Shown piece by piece: positions 21,990-34,215 of a DNA stretch of 64,000 nucleotides. A program made the translations under genes and the position numbers. Source of the stretch: Hermatobates lingyangjiaoensis (taxonomy: Eukaryota; Arthropoda; Insecta; Hemiptera; Hermatobatidae); NCBI GenBank assembly GCA_026182355.1, contig JAPFBL010000240.1, positions 186,001 through 250,000 of the forward strand. The letters are read 5' to 3'. The notes under the pieces were generated by a model that searched no databases, was not told the origin of the DNA, and saw nothing but the letters and a program-made list of their open reading frames with translations. The stretch's first letter is position 1, and each line of letters starts with the position of its first letter.

Positions 21990-23400
21990 TGGGTGCCAAA
22001 TAATAAATGAGCCACAATGAGAGTCAATAAAACAGCACAAAAATGTAAATCTTTAAAATGTGGGCATTGGAAATTAAAACAACAACCATGTTTGTTTGTT
22101 ATGCATCACGGTACCAATGCCGACGAACAAATAAGAAGACTGCTGTATTTCTATAAAGAGTATATCAAATATGGAGGAGTCCAAAAATAATGTTCATTTT
22201 GGAAACAAATTACTAATTTACTTTAGATTTTATTTAATTTTAAAGTGAATCAAATTAATAGATTGCGTTTGAATGAGTCGTGCATCTGGATTATTTTATT
22301 TAACTTTAAATTGTTATACTAATAGTTTTTGTTTCCATTACTAAACTTAGTCCGCTTTCATTAAACTAAATATATATGATAATTTTGCTTTTTATTTGAA
22401 GTGACAGGAAAAAAGGTTGAGTTTCATGAATTGCAAAGTCAGTAATTGAAGTCCTATGAACAAAGTAAACATTTAATCTACTTGTTTAATGTAACCAGAT
22501 CGACAAACCTTAACCTTGTTTTAAAAAAAAAAATAATACATAATTATTGTTAAGCCTTCACCTAAAGGAAGGACAATGTTTTTTTAATTAATATTTATTT
22601 GTCATTCAAATGTCAAATGGCTTGACTGAAACATATCCAAGAAAGTAAATTTTACTGTGTCTCAATTGTAAGAAAATAAGGTTAAAACACGTAGGCGAAC
22701 ATGATTTGCTTGTCTATTTACATCAGTGGGCGAAGTTTTTTTTTTTGCAACCTCTAATTGGCTAATGTAGATGGGGAATAAATTCTGTAATTTATTGGTA
22801 AGTTTAAATGCAATGTATTTGAACTGTACACTCCACTGTCAACTTGTTCTTTCAGATATAATTCGTTTTTTGAATTTAAATTTTAAACATAAAAAGAGTC
22901 AGAACTGGCATTTCTATTTTCTTTATCATGCTGAAAAATTGCTATATATATTCAAATCGTAACGAGTTTATAAGGCTATTTACATATAGTGAACGAGAAT
23001 AACATTCTGTTAATAAGAAATCCCTGATCTGAAAAAAAAATGCCAAGCTTTTGCTGATAGAGTTTCATTTTGATTCTTTTGTCATTATTATTATCTACAA
23101 TTAATTTTTAATCTAATTCTCAATTCGGAGTGTTAACGCGTAATTTAATTTTTGTTTATAGAATAAAATCACATTTGTTTTTAATCTTACATATATAAAA
23201 TTTAAGCTTAATAATAACTAAACCGTATGAAAAAATTTTCTAGTTTTTTTTTCAGTATAGTTCATAACACATGTAATATTTTGAGCATGCATAATAAATA
23301 TTTGAAAACAACTCATTACTCTTGTACAGTTCATCAAAAAAGTTTGTAAAATGTTATATTATAACATTGTTTTTGTTTAAATAAAATTTTTAAAATTTTG
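21990..23400. other. AT-rich spacer, no feature recognised
   Basis: No element end, gene or tandem repeat seen. Confidence 0.5.
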
Positions 23401-23402
23401 TT

Positions 23403-23573
23403 TTTGAGAGATTTAAGGATGGTCGGGATGACTTGAAAGACAACCCAAGAGAGGGAAGACCATCGACTGGAAAAAATGAAAGAACTGTTGCTTTGGTGCA
23501 GAATCTAGTGGATGAAGATCGCCGGATTACTATCGATATGATAGCTAATGAAACTGGGATCTCCCATGGTTCA
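23403..23573 (+). pseudogene. Mariner transposase fragment of a second family
   Basis: In one uninterrupted frame the sequence reads FERFKDGRDDLKDNPREG, RPSTGKNERTVALVQNL, VDEDRRITIDMIANETGIS and HGS. This is the end of the first and the whole second helix-turn-helix region of a mariner-type transposase (compare WFKEFSEGRESIEDEPRSGR in the other copies). The sequence is clearly diverged from the family at 1862 and 23641, so it is a different lineage. No inverted repeats, start or catalytic region is present; it ends about 65 bp before mariner copy 2 begins. It is a short relic, but well supported by the conserved RPST and DRR motifs. Confidence 0.82.
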
Positions 23574-23640
23574 AAATTAAATAAATTTTGTGTTTAAATA
23601 AATAAATAAATTAAACACACATATGAATGAGCTGTATGTA

Positions 23641-24536
23641 CGAGGTGTATAAATAAAGTAGTGAGACTGGCAACGTCGCTTTCGATCTGGCAACGCTGGA
23701 GACGCGTAACCTTGAGTAGCGTCAGGTGCACGTGTGATGCGCCTCCAGTATGAATCTGAACTCGCCACAGTCATTTGTTTGTCCGTAGCGTTGGTTTTCG
23801 TGAAATGGTTTTTTCTTGAGCGTTTTAAAAATGAGTGACCTCAAAGTTGAGCAGCGGTGTGCAATCAAATTTTGCTTCAGACTTGGACATAATGCAACCG
23901 AAACCGGCCTATGGAGAACGTGTTTTATCAAGGGCACAGGTTTTCGGTGGTTTAAGGAATTTTCAGAAGGAAGAGAGTCGATTGAAGATGAACCACGAAG
24001 CGGAAGGCCTTCAAGTGCAAACACCGATGAAAATGTCAACAGAGTACGGAACCTTGTGCGTTCAGATCGACGCTTGACAGTCAGAATGATCGGGGAACAG
24101 TTGAATTTGAATCACACCTCCGTTCATCACATTTTGACCAATGAATTGGAGATGAGAAAAATTTGTGCGAAAATGGTTCCGAAAATTCCGAAAAGAAAAC
24201 GAGTTTTTGGCCAGTAAAAACATTCCTGTTGCTCCTCAGCCTCCTTATTCACCAGACTTGAGTCTTTATCACTTTTTCCTCTTCCCGAGATTGAAAAATC
24301 ACCTCAAGGGAACTCATTTCGGGACACTACAAAACATACAAACTGCTGTAACCGACCAGCTGAAGGCCATTCCAGAATCCGAGTTCCAGCAATGCTACAA
24401 TGATTGGAAGGACCGTCTCCAGCGCTGTGTGGCTTCCGAAGGGAACTATTTTGAAGGTGACAATATCACATTGTAATTATATTTGAATAGAAAATTTAAA
24501 AAAAAATCAGTCTCACTACTTTATTTACACACCTCG
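23641..24536 (+). mobile_element. Internally deleted mariner transposon, copy 2
   Basis: The element is 896 bp with inverted terminal repeats of about 29 bp and TA on each side (23639-23640 and 24537-24538). It is the same family as 1862-2767, in the opposite orientation. Both lack the middle of the transposase gene at nearly the same junction (GTTCCGAAAA followed within about 20 bp by ACGAGTTTTTGGCCAG). This copy carries an extra deletion of about 17 bp near 23905. Confidence 0.93.
23831..24476 (+). pseudogene. Mariner transposase pseudogene, copy 2
   Basis: The ATG at 23831 starts MSDLKVEQRCAIKFCFRLG, the N-terminal DNA-binding region. A small deletion after ATET shifts the frame for a few codons and a compensating shift restores RWFKEFSEGRESIEDEPRSG. 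The first frame stops at 24217. The C-terminal part (about 24195-24476) continues in another frame with EFLASKNIPVAPQPPYSPD. The third catalytic aspartate is replaced: the motif reads SLYHFFLFPRLK where copy 1 has SPCDFLLFPRLK. The first two catalytic residues are deleted. The product cannot be active. Confidence 0.92.
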
Positions 24537-24539
24537 TAT

Positions 24540-27255
24540 GTGTGTGCTTTCACCAAAGATTCAAGGACAAGCCTAGTTTAATCTGTCACTCGTAACGAAC
24601 ACAGCATAGAGCTATCATAATTAATGTTGATAAAATCAATCTTTGTTTAGAAGCAGATAATGATTTATTTGTTAGGCATAATATATTTCTCATAATTTTA
24701 TTTATATTCATTTTTTTGTAAGAATGGTTGTATTGAGGATTCAAACATCTTATTTTCAGTATTAACAACAACATTAACACTTAACCACTTTTGCTCCAAC
24801 CCTTCTATCGTAATTTCCAAATAGTATCAAAACTTAATAACGCATTTTACGTCAAAGTAGAAAGCATTTTACTCGCTAAAGAAGTTATCTTATATATTTT
24901 AAACTGTTTATTAAGTATCTACAAAACAGCTTTATGCTGTGATAGGAATTTCTTATCAAACCATTTCTAAAATGGGTCAGTGTAACATTGAAAAGTTTAT
25001 CCACAAGCGAAAAAAAATATCCAATTATTACTTTTATTTCGCAGAAAAAAAATTCTAAATAAATATATAACGTTTTCAAAAGCTTTTTTCTTGAATGAAT
25101 TCGTAAAATATTTCAATTTTATGATTGTATTAAATTTTATTATGATTAGAATTAAACATTCCTAATGCACTATTTGTAGTTTGGTATCTTATATTATATT
25201 TTATTATATTTATATATTATATTATAATATTATATATTATTATTTATTATATATTATAGTTTGGCATATGTTTTGGTACCTTTTGAGTTTGGTATTTAAT
25301 CATATTGGAGAATTTAAAAAATTAAGTCTCCTCACAAAACAAAAAAAAAAAAAGAATTTAATATCAACTTAGTATTCATTTTTCAGCTCGTTGTCATGTT
25401 TTATTAAGGTTCAGGACTGACTAAGTCATTTTTCATAATTCCATTGTTAAAAACCTCAAAATGAAATTCGACCTCATATATTGTATTTAATTTCAAATAA
25501 TTCACTCTGGTTTTCTTAAAGCCCACAGATACGTATATTTTTTTTTTTTAGATGAAAACTTGAATAAAATACTAAGTATTTGAAAAGCGTTGATAATTTT
25601 GATATTAAACTGTTTTTTTTTTGTTGAGATGTAATTTTTGAAATTCCCCTATATTAACAATTCTAAATTTGATTTCTGAAAAATTTAATTTATTCATTGA
25701 AAATATGATGAATATCAAAGGTTTTATAAATGAATCACTATGCAGAGATCTGATATCCTAACCTAATTACCTTTACGTAACCTTTTCTCTATCGTTCTAA
25801 TTCAGCATATGCACAGCCAAAGCACATAAAGTTAATAGTTTCTTATAATAAATAAATATATTCTGGTGGTATTACAATAAATTCATTCATAAATCTAATC
25901 TATTTCTTTATATGAAAGTTTGTGGCCCCACTCAAGGTTTCTTAGTCAACTCTTTATTGCTTTAATTTCATAATTTTTTCATGACCTTTTATCTTGTAAT
26001 AAAAATGAATTTTCATTAAGATAATAATTATAAATCACGTTTCTAAGAGAACCGTAAACATATTTTTTTTTAAATTATCCCAAATCTAATAATGTATGCC
26101 AGTTTACATACCTTATATAGTTCAAGGTTACATTCAAACATATTTTACAGAATTAGCAAACTAATCCCGTTTATAACCTACAGTACTGTTACAATAATCA
26201 ACTCAAAAAAGATATATCATTGCAAGTACCATTGAGCACTTTCTTTATTTGATCTATAAGTTTAATTTTATTTTTATCTATCTCCACGCTCACATTATAG
26301 CTTTTGTCTTATAAACTTGGAAGCGATAGTATAATTTTTTTTTACTTATTGGTCTACATAGGATTTTTTATCTTTTACCAAGGGTGACAGCATATCATAA
26401 TCAATAGATATAATGATCAATTTTTAATATTGGCAAATATGATTGTACCTTCTATAAATAGCTTTGTAAACCTCAGAGTACAAAATAGCTAATAAAATCA
26501 CTAATTCTAATGAAAAAAAAATTATTATATAAATTATACAGTCAATTTTTTTGGTTAAAATTTGAGAAATAAGAGAAATAAATTAAAAAAAAATATTATA
26601 ATTAATTATTTATTTGATTATTAAGTTATCTTAAATTTTAGTTTAAATATTGAAACTCTCAACTCATCCAAACCCACTTGCTCAAAATCTTTCCCAACTA
26701 GTAATCCCCACAAACCCCCAAAGACGACTAAAACGACCACGTGACTTTCTGTCACCCTAAAGCTTAAACATAGTTACGGAGTGCCACCAATGGGTGTCCA
26801 CCCAATTCACGTCACATAATCAAAAAGCTAAAGGAGTAACCTTAAATCAAAATTACTTCTAAATACATGAAATTGTAGTCGAAGTATCAAGAAAAAAAAA
26901 TATATTGAAAATTATTACGTAAATTTACTTTATTATGAATACCTGATGATAAGGTATACGATTATTGGTTATTATAATTATTCTATTTTGTAAAAGAAAG
27001 TACTTATATAGAACTGCAAGATTAGAAAATTGTTCAGGTAAACTAATCTATGAAGTGACTACTGATAGGAACATAATAGTTGGAATTTTTATATTATATT
27101 ACCCTGTCTAAAGAATTCAAAATTCATAAAAATTTTTTGGTATCCTAAATATCAACTTTAAAATATTTGGAATAATCTAAAAAATAGGAATAAATGTGTA
27201 GTTTTTTAATGTGGGACCTTTAAGTATAGTATCTTTAAATGCTTCAATATTGCCT
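24540..27255. other. AT-rich spacer with a GC-richer island at 26660-26830
   Basis: No gene or element is recognised. A TATTATATTA-rich run lies at 25185-25260. The 26660-26830 island contains CCACGTGA and AATTCACGTCAC and is not repeated elsewhere in the window. Confidence 0.5.
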
Positions 27256-27263
27256 GCTTAAAT

Positions 27264-27673
27264 CAGGGGTGTCGAACTGAAATCCTTTCAAGGGCTATAT
27301 TAAAAAAATGAATGAATAAGTAAGTTGGAACTCACTTGATGCAATTTTAGACCAATGGACTCGAGTAGATTGAATGCAAGGTCTGTTCAAGACGGTCAGT
27401 CGTAGAGTTCGTTATAACTCCCAGGCCTAGTTATGACTTCTTTATTAAAATGTAAATTAAAGCGCTATCACTAGTAATTATTAAATTAAATAGATTAATG
27501 AATAATTTTTATATGAATAAAAAGCAAAAGTTATGTCTCATCTTAACTGTTTAGTTAAACTTTAGTTACATTTTGCTCAATTCTGACAATTATAGTAAGT
27601 CGAGTTGAAAAATCTATTGGCAGCTCTGAGGCTACATAAGACCTTGCTGAGGTTCATGAGTTTGACACCCTTG
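27264..27673. mobile_element. Non-autonomous hAT-type element (MITE)
   Basis: The left end CAGGGGTGTCGAACT and the right end, read inward as CAAGGGTGTCAAACT, form imperfect terminal inverted repeats. The flanks GCTTAAAT (27256-27263) and GCCTAAAA (27674-27681) are an 8-bp target duplication with two changes, the size expected of hAT elements. The 410-bp interior has no transposase. Confidence 0.82.
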
Positions 27674-27699
27674 GCCTAAAAGAATAAAATCCATTTTCA

Positions 27700-27960
27700 C
27701 ACCTGTGTTGACCTTTATGCGCGCCTGGGTCTTCAAGTCATATTGCTTCCAAATCAAGTCAGGTTGTCATTGAACGATTTGCCCTTTAGTCGTCACATGA
27801 CCTGTCACATAGCGACGCCCAATGTGGACCACTCAATCCTAAAACGTGCAACATAACAAATACTTCGCGCAATTCTTACTCTGGGTACGCTGTAAACCGA
27901 TCAAAAAGATAAAACCCATGTAACTTAGCCATTAGTCTCGTTAACTCTGCATGTGAGAGT
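27700..27960. other. Complex, less AT-rich unique sequence
   Basis: The stretch has several CG dinucleotides (GCGCGCC, CGTCACATGACC, CTTCGCGC) and no repeat relatives in the window. It could be a conserved non-coding element, but nothing in the sequence proves this. Confidence 0.35.
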
Positions 27961-28210
27961 CGAATCTTTGACATACCGAACCTTAAGCTAATCAGTAAAT
28001 ACTTGATATTGACAAATTTAAAGACGATGATGAACTAAAAAACCTCATATAGCTTATCTTTAGTTCAGGTTTTTTGTTTCGTTTTCAAGGATTATATCTC
28101 TGCCGAATTTCACTAAGATTTAGGAAATAAACTAATTATGTTTACAACCTCACTCTTACACTAACAGACAAGAGTTCTCAATACAGTCTTATCCTAAGAT
28201 ACACCCAGTT

Positions 28211-28268
28211 CAGCATTTCGACAATTGTCATCATCAGGAGAGTAAAGTCAATTCACTCTCCTGATGAT
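28211..28268 (-). ncRNA. Hammerhead-like core F13 in a short inverted pair
   Basis: Minus strand: canonical CTGATGA (28237-28231), T, stem II GAC-AATT-GTC, GAAA (28219-28216), TGCT. Stem III and stem I partners are not convincing. The inverted partner keeps CTCTCCTGATGAT at 28256-28268 and is truncated within stem II. Confidence 0.55.
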
Positions 28269-28269
28269 A

Positions 28270-28980
28270 ACAAATATAATAATGAGTGTTTAAACCTTCT
28301 TGTGGTTTTTCTCTCGTTTTTTTTTTTAACTTAGTTCACTGAATCATTTTGTCAATAGTTTTGTTTATATTTTGGTACTCACATAATGTAAGTTTAATTT
28401 GTACTTAATGTACCGTAATTTGTTTAATATCCGTATAAAGTTAAGGCACCCATTTAAACTTAACTGCTCCGTATTCCAGAACACTCTTCCATATTTTTGA
28501 CCATGAAGAGCGATACTACCTACCAAGTGTCAATGGAAAGAGCAGAACCACAATAATTTAATAAAAATCTTTCAAACAGATTTTTACAAACTCAAAAAAA
28601 AATGTGTTTTCCATTTTTTAAAAGAACATGGATTCTTTTAAAAGAATAAACTCCACTAAACCTAATGTGGATTAGTCGAGTAATCACAAAATGTTTGATG
28701 TGTACGCTCTGCACACATCTGTGCAATATAGAATGTAAGACACCCCACCCCGTATAGGTGCCTTTAAAAATTGTGCTGTCATTGATGTAAATATATAGCC
28801 TCTACTATAAGGACTTCATGTTTTTCAAAATATTTGGATGAATTAGACCAGTGGTGGGGGAACAGGAAGAAAACACGTCAAACGGGGTAAATTAGGAATT
28901 TTAGCGGGTAATGAACGTGCTACGGATGTGGATGTAACAAGAGAGGGAAGGTATGAGAAAAGAATGCATCAAGGATCCCA
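28270..28980. other. Spacer before the minisatellite
   Basis: No feature recognised. Confidence 0.5.
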
Positions 28981-30873
28981 GAATCTATAAAACCATGGAA
29001 ACTGAGAGCGTAGCAGTAACATAAAAAATCTATAAAATCATGGAAACTGAGAGCGTAGCAGTAACATAAAAAATCTATAAAATCATGGAAACTGAGAGCG
29101 TAGCAGTAACATAAAAAATCTATAAAACCATGGAAACTGAGAGCGTAGCAGTAACATAAAAAATCTATAAAACCATGGAAACTGAGAGCGTAGCAGTAAC
29201 ATAAAAAATCTATAAAACCATGGAAACTGAGAGCGTAGCAGTAACATAAAAAATCTATAAAACCATGGAAACTGAGAGCGTAGCAGTAACATAAAAAATC
29301 TATAAAACCATGGAAACTGAGAGCGTAGCAGTAACATAAAAAATCTATAAAACCATGGAAACTGAGAGCGTAGCAGTAACATAAAAAATCTATAAAACCA
29401 TGGAAACTGAGAGCGTAGCAGTAACATAAAAAATCTATAAAACCATGAAACTGAGAGCGTAGCAGTAACATAAAAAATCTATAAAACCATGGAAACTGAG
29501 AGCGTAGCAGTAACATAAAAAATCTATAAAACCATGGAAACTGAGACGTAGCAGTAACATAAAAAATCTATAAAACCATGGAAACTGAGAGCGTAGCAGT
29601 AACATAAAAAATCTATAAAACCATGGAAACTGAGAGCGTAGCAGTAACATAAAAAATCTATAAAACCATGGAAACTGAGAGCGTAGCAGTAACATAAAAA
29701 CATCTATAAAACCATGGAAACTGAGAGCGTAGCAGTAACATAAAAAATCTATAAAACCATGGAAACTGAGAGCGTAGCAGTAACATAAAAAATCTATAAA
29801 ACCATGGAAACTGAGAGCGTAGCAGTAACATAAAAAATCTATAAAACCATGGAAACTGAGAGCGTAGCAGTAACATAAAAAATCTATAAAACCATGGAAA
29901 CTGAGAGCGTAGCAGTAACATAAAAAATCTATAAAACCATGGAAACTGAGAGCGTAGCAGTAACATAAAACAATCTATAAAACCATGGAAACTGAGAGCG
30001 TAGCAGTAACATAAAAAATCTATAAAACCATGGAAACTGAGAGCGTAGCAGTAACATAAAAAATCTATAAAACCATGCAAACTGAGAGCGTAGCAGTAAC
30101 ATAAAAAATCTATAAAACCATGGAAACTGAGAGCGTAGCAGTAACATAAAAAATCTATAAAACCATGGAAACTGAGAGCGTAGCAGTAACATAAAAAATC
30201 TATAAAACCATGGAAACTGAGAGCGTAGCAGTAACATAAAAAATCTATAAAACCATGAAACTGAGAGCGTAGCAGTAACATAAAAAATCTATAAAACCAT
30301 GCAAACTGAGAGCGTAGCAGTAACATAAAAAATCTATAAAACCATGGAAACTGAGAGCGTAGCAGTAACATAAAAAATCTATAAAACCATGGAAACTGAG
30401 AGCGTAGCAGTAACATAAAAAATCTATAAAACCATGGAAACTGAGAGCGTAGCAGTAACATAAAAAATCTATAAAACCATGGAAACTGAGAGCGTAGCAG
30501 TAACATAAAAAATCTATAAAACCATGCAAACTGAGAGCGTAGCAGTAACATAAAAAATCTATAAAACCATGGAAACTGAGACGTAGCAGTAACATAAAAA
30601 ATCTATAAAACCATGGAAACTGAGAGCGTAGCAGTAACATAAAAAATCTATAAAACCATGCAAACTGAGAGCGTAGCAGTAACATAAAACATCTATAAAA
30701 CCATGGAAACTGAGAACGTAGCAGTAACATAAAAAATCTATAAAACCATGCAAACTGAGAACGTAGCAGTAACATAAAAAAATCTATAAAACCATGCAAA
30801 CTGAGAACGTAGCAGTAACAAAAAAAATCTATAAAACCATGCAAACTGAGAGCGTAGCAGTAATATAAAAAAA
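28981..30873 (+). repeat. 45-bp minisatellite, about 42 copies
   Basis: The unit begins AATCTATAAAACCATGGAAA and continues CTGAGAGCGTAGCAGTAACA with an A run of about five. Because 45 is divisible by 3, two minus-strand frames stay open across many units, giving 15-residue repeats (MLLLRSQFPWFYRFF in one frame, CYCYALSFHGFIDFL in another). One-base indels at several units break these frames, so no protein is indicated. The first two units on the left have AAAATCATGG; the right half has units with CATGCAAAC and the last few with GAGAACG, while the middle is almost uniform. Confidence 0.98.
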
Positions 30874-31997
30874 TCCCTGATATTTTGTTTGTTTTATCCA
30901 AGATGAAACAGTATCATTTTTCCAAAGCCTGGGGTAGCTGATATGAAAATATTAAAAATTTCAATGTGTTGTTAAAATATTCAATAGTTTCTTCATTATA
31001 TACTTATGCCAGAAAGGATAAATATTTCTTTCTTATAATAGTGAATTCAATAAAATTTTCTTTTGTTATTATATGAATTTGAAATAAACAATAGTTAATA
31101 GTTTTGCTTGTGTGCCATATAATGCTAAAAAGAGAGTTTTGCAATTCTTATGTTTTTTCCTTGTGTGCTATTTCCATGCCAAAATGATAGACTTTTATTT
31201 CCTATAATAGATGAAATTAACAATTAAACATTTTTCTAACACACATTTTTTGTGTATTTATTATCCATGAATTCTATAAATATATTGGTTGCCTCCTAGT
31301 GTACTTCCAAGTGTCGGGGTAACAGACAAAAAATTACCTGACCTCTGTATTGAACAGCAAATGTGTGAATGTTGATAGCATTAACAACAAATAGATATAA
31401 TCTCTCTCTATTGATTATTCTGTAAAAAACTAATAAAATCAAACTCTCATCGATTGCTCATTCCACCACAGTGGTTGAATCGTTCAATCTCAGCATAGAA
31501 TGTCATTCAAGTTAAACACATATAGCAATCATTGAAACCATTGCAATAATTCCCTATATTACAGTTATAATTTGTAAAAAAGCGCAGTGGTTTCTTAGGA
31601 TACTTTAAGTCCATATCTATTTCGCCTCTACTGAGTCACTGTGTCACATTGCCATACCTTTTTTTCTTTCTTTCATTATGAAGATTCAATCTATATTCTT
31701 TCCCTTTAACAATTTTAATTATTTTTCTTTTATCAATATTACGTAAACTATAAGAAATGTTTGAATAACAAAAATACTAAAATAATTGGTCACATCCAAT
31801 TATAAATATCGAGCCAGTTGATCTAAACAGAAGGCGATTATACACACTGTGTAATTACACATTTTTCACGCTGTTACCTGTGTGATATGCAAACATTGCT
31901 AGTCATTGCTTAAAGTTTCGTAAATTTCATTATTTTGATCGCCATGTAATGATTCATAATTGCTCAGTCTTTGGCCATAATAGGGTAGAGGTTTTGT
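30874..31997. other. AT-rich spacer, no feature recognised
   Basis: No gene or element seen. Confidence 0.5.
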
Positions 31998-32060
31998 TAT
32001 GTTAGGTTGGATTACAGTGGCAGTCCTACAAGGGAACACACATAGCCCGCACATTAGCCC
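31998..32060 (-). repeat. SINE subfamily A tail fragment
   Basis: GTTAGGTTGGATTACAGTGG, CAGTCCTACAAGGGAACACA and CACATTAGCCCTTGG match, on the minus strand, the last 60 bp of subfamily A. A fragment this short may be an insertion remnant. Confidence 0.75.
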
Positions 32061-32204
32061 TTGGTAAGTTGTAGTAGTAGTAAGTAGTAGTTTCATCGTA
32101 TGTCTTTAAATATTATTTTTGGTTGAAACATATAAAATTTCAACTTAATATTGACTAAACCGAATGAAAAAATTCTCTAGTTTGAAATCAGTTTTTTTTT
32201 GTTT

Positions 32205-32517
32205 GTGTTAGATGGCTGAGAGACTGACAAAGTCAGCCCTCTGATACTGATTCCTCGAGGAATATTGCAGCTCCCACTTATTTTACCTTGGAAGTCCTAA
32301 ATGTTGCCTAACTCAAGTGTAATTAGAATAGGGATTTTTAACGACTACTTGACATCGTACAGGTTCAGGACCGACTGTTTGACGTCCTCTACGAGCTATG
32401 ATGAGTTAAGATTTATTTACCTCCCACGTGAATAAATCGAGGACCAGAGTAGATATGGAACCCCAGGCCTACCAGTCCAGAAGTGTTCACGTTGCCACTG
32501 GGCTAACCTAGCCCCCC
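32205..32517 (-). repeat. tRNA-derived SINE, subfamily B, nearly complete
   Basis: Minus strand: GGCTAGGTTAGCCCAGTGG with the A box, CCTGGGGTTCCATA (B box with a change), GAATAAATC, body with TCCTGAACCTGTACGATGTC, AATCCCTATTCTAATTACAC and TTAGGCAACATTTAGGACTT, then the B-type end GGGAGCTGCAATATTCCTCG. Confidence 0.9.
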
Positions 32518-34170
32518 TTGATCAGGTTCTTTATACTGTCTGTATATATGTGAAGTATTGCTACATTGTGGTTTATGCGAAGTATTCAACCAATACTCTG
32601 TATTTTATTATTACTGACATCATTTAATAGTAGACCTTTTAATGTTATAGAAATGATGTTTTTCATTGCACTAAAGACACTAGAATGAATAAATATTCAT
32701 ATTTATTTATCTTAATAATAATATACATCCACCTCTTCTTAAGAAAATCTGAAATATTTGTCTGTAGGGCATATACGAACTTACTTTAACATTTCAATTT
32801 CAATCTATGAGAAATGTAAATAAAAACAACATAAACTTAATTTCAATGAACATACGAAATAAATATCAATAATAAATGAAATAAATTTTTTTTAAAGGAG
32901 GCAAAGATTTTTTCCAACATTCCTCATCAGTCACAACTTATTTCAATGGATTTAGGCAAGGAAACCTGTGAGTCGGGGTTGTGGAAGTTTGATATGAGAG
33001 GTAAAAGCAAAAGAGAAATGGAAGTAAAAAAAAAGTAAAGAATAAAAGAAAAGTAAGAATAAAAACGTAAACAAGAAAAAGGAGGGAGGGTAGGTTAACT
33101 TGGGAAAAGAAAGTAGGCCAGGGACTATTGAAAAGAAATATCTGATAGCTGGTGTAAAATGCCTAGACAGAACTATTTTATTTCTTTAATACTGAGACAA
33201 TACAGACAATATACAGAGTTTGTGAACCAAGGTTAGAACCATTACATTATTGAAAGATCTTCATGGGGGTCTAAGGAAGTTTTACTATTGCCTGTTTTAA
33301 TGTTACTGGAAATGATCTCCAATGATAACATTCACAGAGCATACTAAAAAAAGTGATTCATAGCGCATAATAAAATTAATAATACCTACTGTAAAAATAA
33401 GGGAAAAAATGAATCATTGCTAACGTAGTTGGTACGTCAATTATGCACATTTGGCGCATGTTCATAAAACTAATGAAACCATTTGAGTTTTCAATAAAAA
33501 ATATTTTTTAACCACGATATCAGAAAATAATACAGTAATTTAATACTGAAATTAAGATATTAAACCCTATTGGAGAGCGTTTACAACCTGATGGGCCACC
33601 AAACCACAGCCAGTCTGACGAGGAGCTATTTTTACACATTAATTAAACAGTCCATTTCACAAGCAAAGACCGAACCGAAAAGAGTTACTTTTTATTACCA
33701 TCAGACCACACGCAAAAATTACTTTGGATCCAACCCAGAACAAGATGAAACTTGTATTCGTTTGATAATGAATGGACAGGGATTGATTTCCTGAACACCT
33801 ATCAAAGAGTAGAACTTCTTTTGATAGTGAATTCATCTCGTCAAGTTAAAAGTTAAATTACTACAAACTAAAAGTGACTGAGAGGGGAAAATCACCTTAA
33901 GTCAATCAAGTTACTGGTAGACATTTACAAATTTTATGTATCAGCACATTCCAAAAAAAATATATATTTTTTAAAAATGTGATAAAAAAATTGTTGATGG
34001 TATTCGTTCTTTTATTTTTATTTAGCTAGCATCATTATCCGGAACGCTTCTGCTTTTTTTAGACAATATTGGTAGAGGACTCACTGTTTCTCTATTACTG
34101 TAACACATGACACGGAACGAAATTTACGAACTTCATAGAACGACTCCAATATATCTATATATATAAATAA
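32518..34170. other. AT-rich spacer, no gene recognised
   Basis: A 74-codon frame at 33570-33794 has no recognisable domain and lies in a locally less AT-rich patch. A CATAACCTACTTATC-like repeat or element end was not found. Confidence 0.45.
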
Positions 34171-34215
34171 AATAATGATTTTGTCTGTACATTGGTTAGA
34201 ACTGACTCATTTCAA

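Noticed and set aside
28981..29060. Hammerhead core in the minisatellite unit (CTGAGAG then GTAAC)
   Set aside because: No GAAA at a sensible distance and no stem II; the resemblance is limited to CTGAG.
28981..30873. CRISPR-like regular array
   Set aside because: The whole 45-bp unit is repeated; there are no unique spacers, and the DNA is eukaryotic in character.
28920..30901. Long minus-strand open frames of up to 297 codons with 15-residue repeats
   Set aside because: They are a by-product of a 45-bp repeat unit without stops in two frames. Single-base indels switch frames many times, and no start region or flanking coding sequence is seen.
33570..33794. 74-codon open frame in a less AT-rich patch
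   Set aside because: No domain recognised in any frame, and no splice or start context that would support an exon.
30874..34170. Penelope-like reverse transcriptase or GIY-YIG endonuclease that could mobilise the ribozyme units
   Set aside because: I looked for it here and in the other spacers and found no supporting frame; any such gene must lie outside the window or be beyond recognition.
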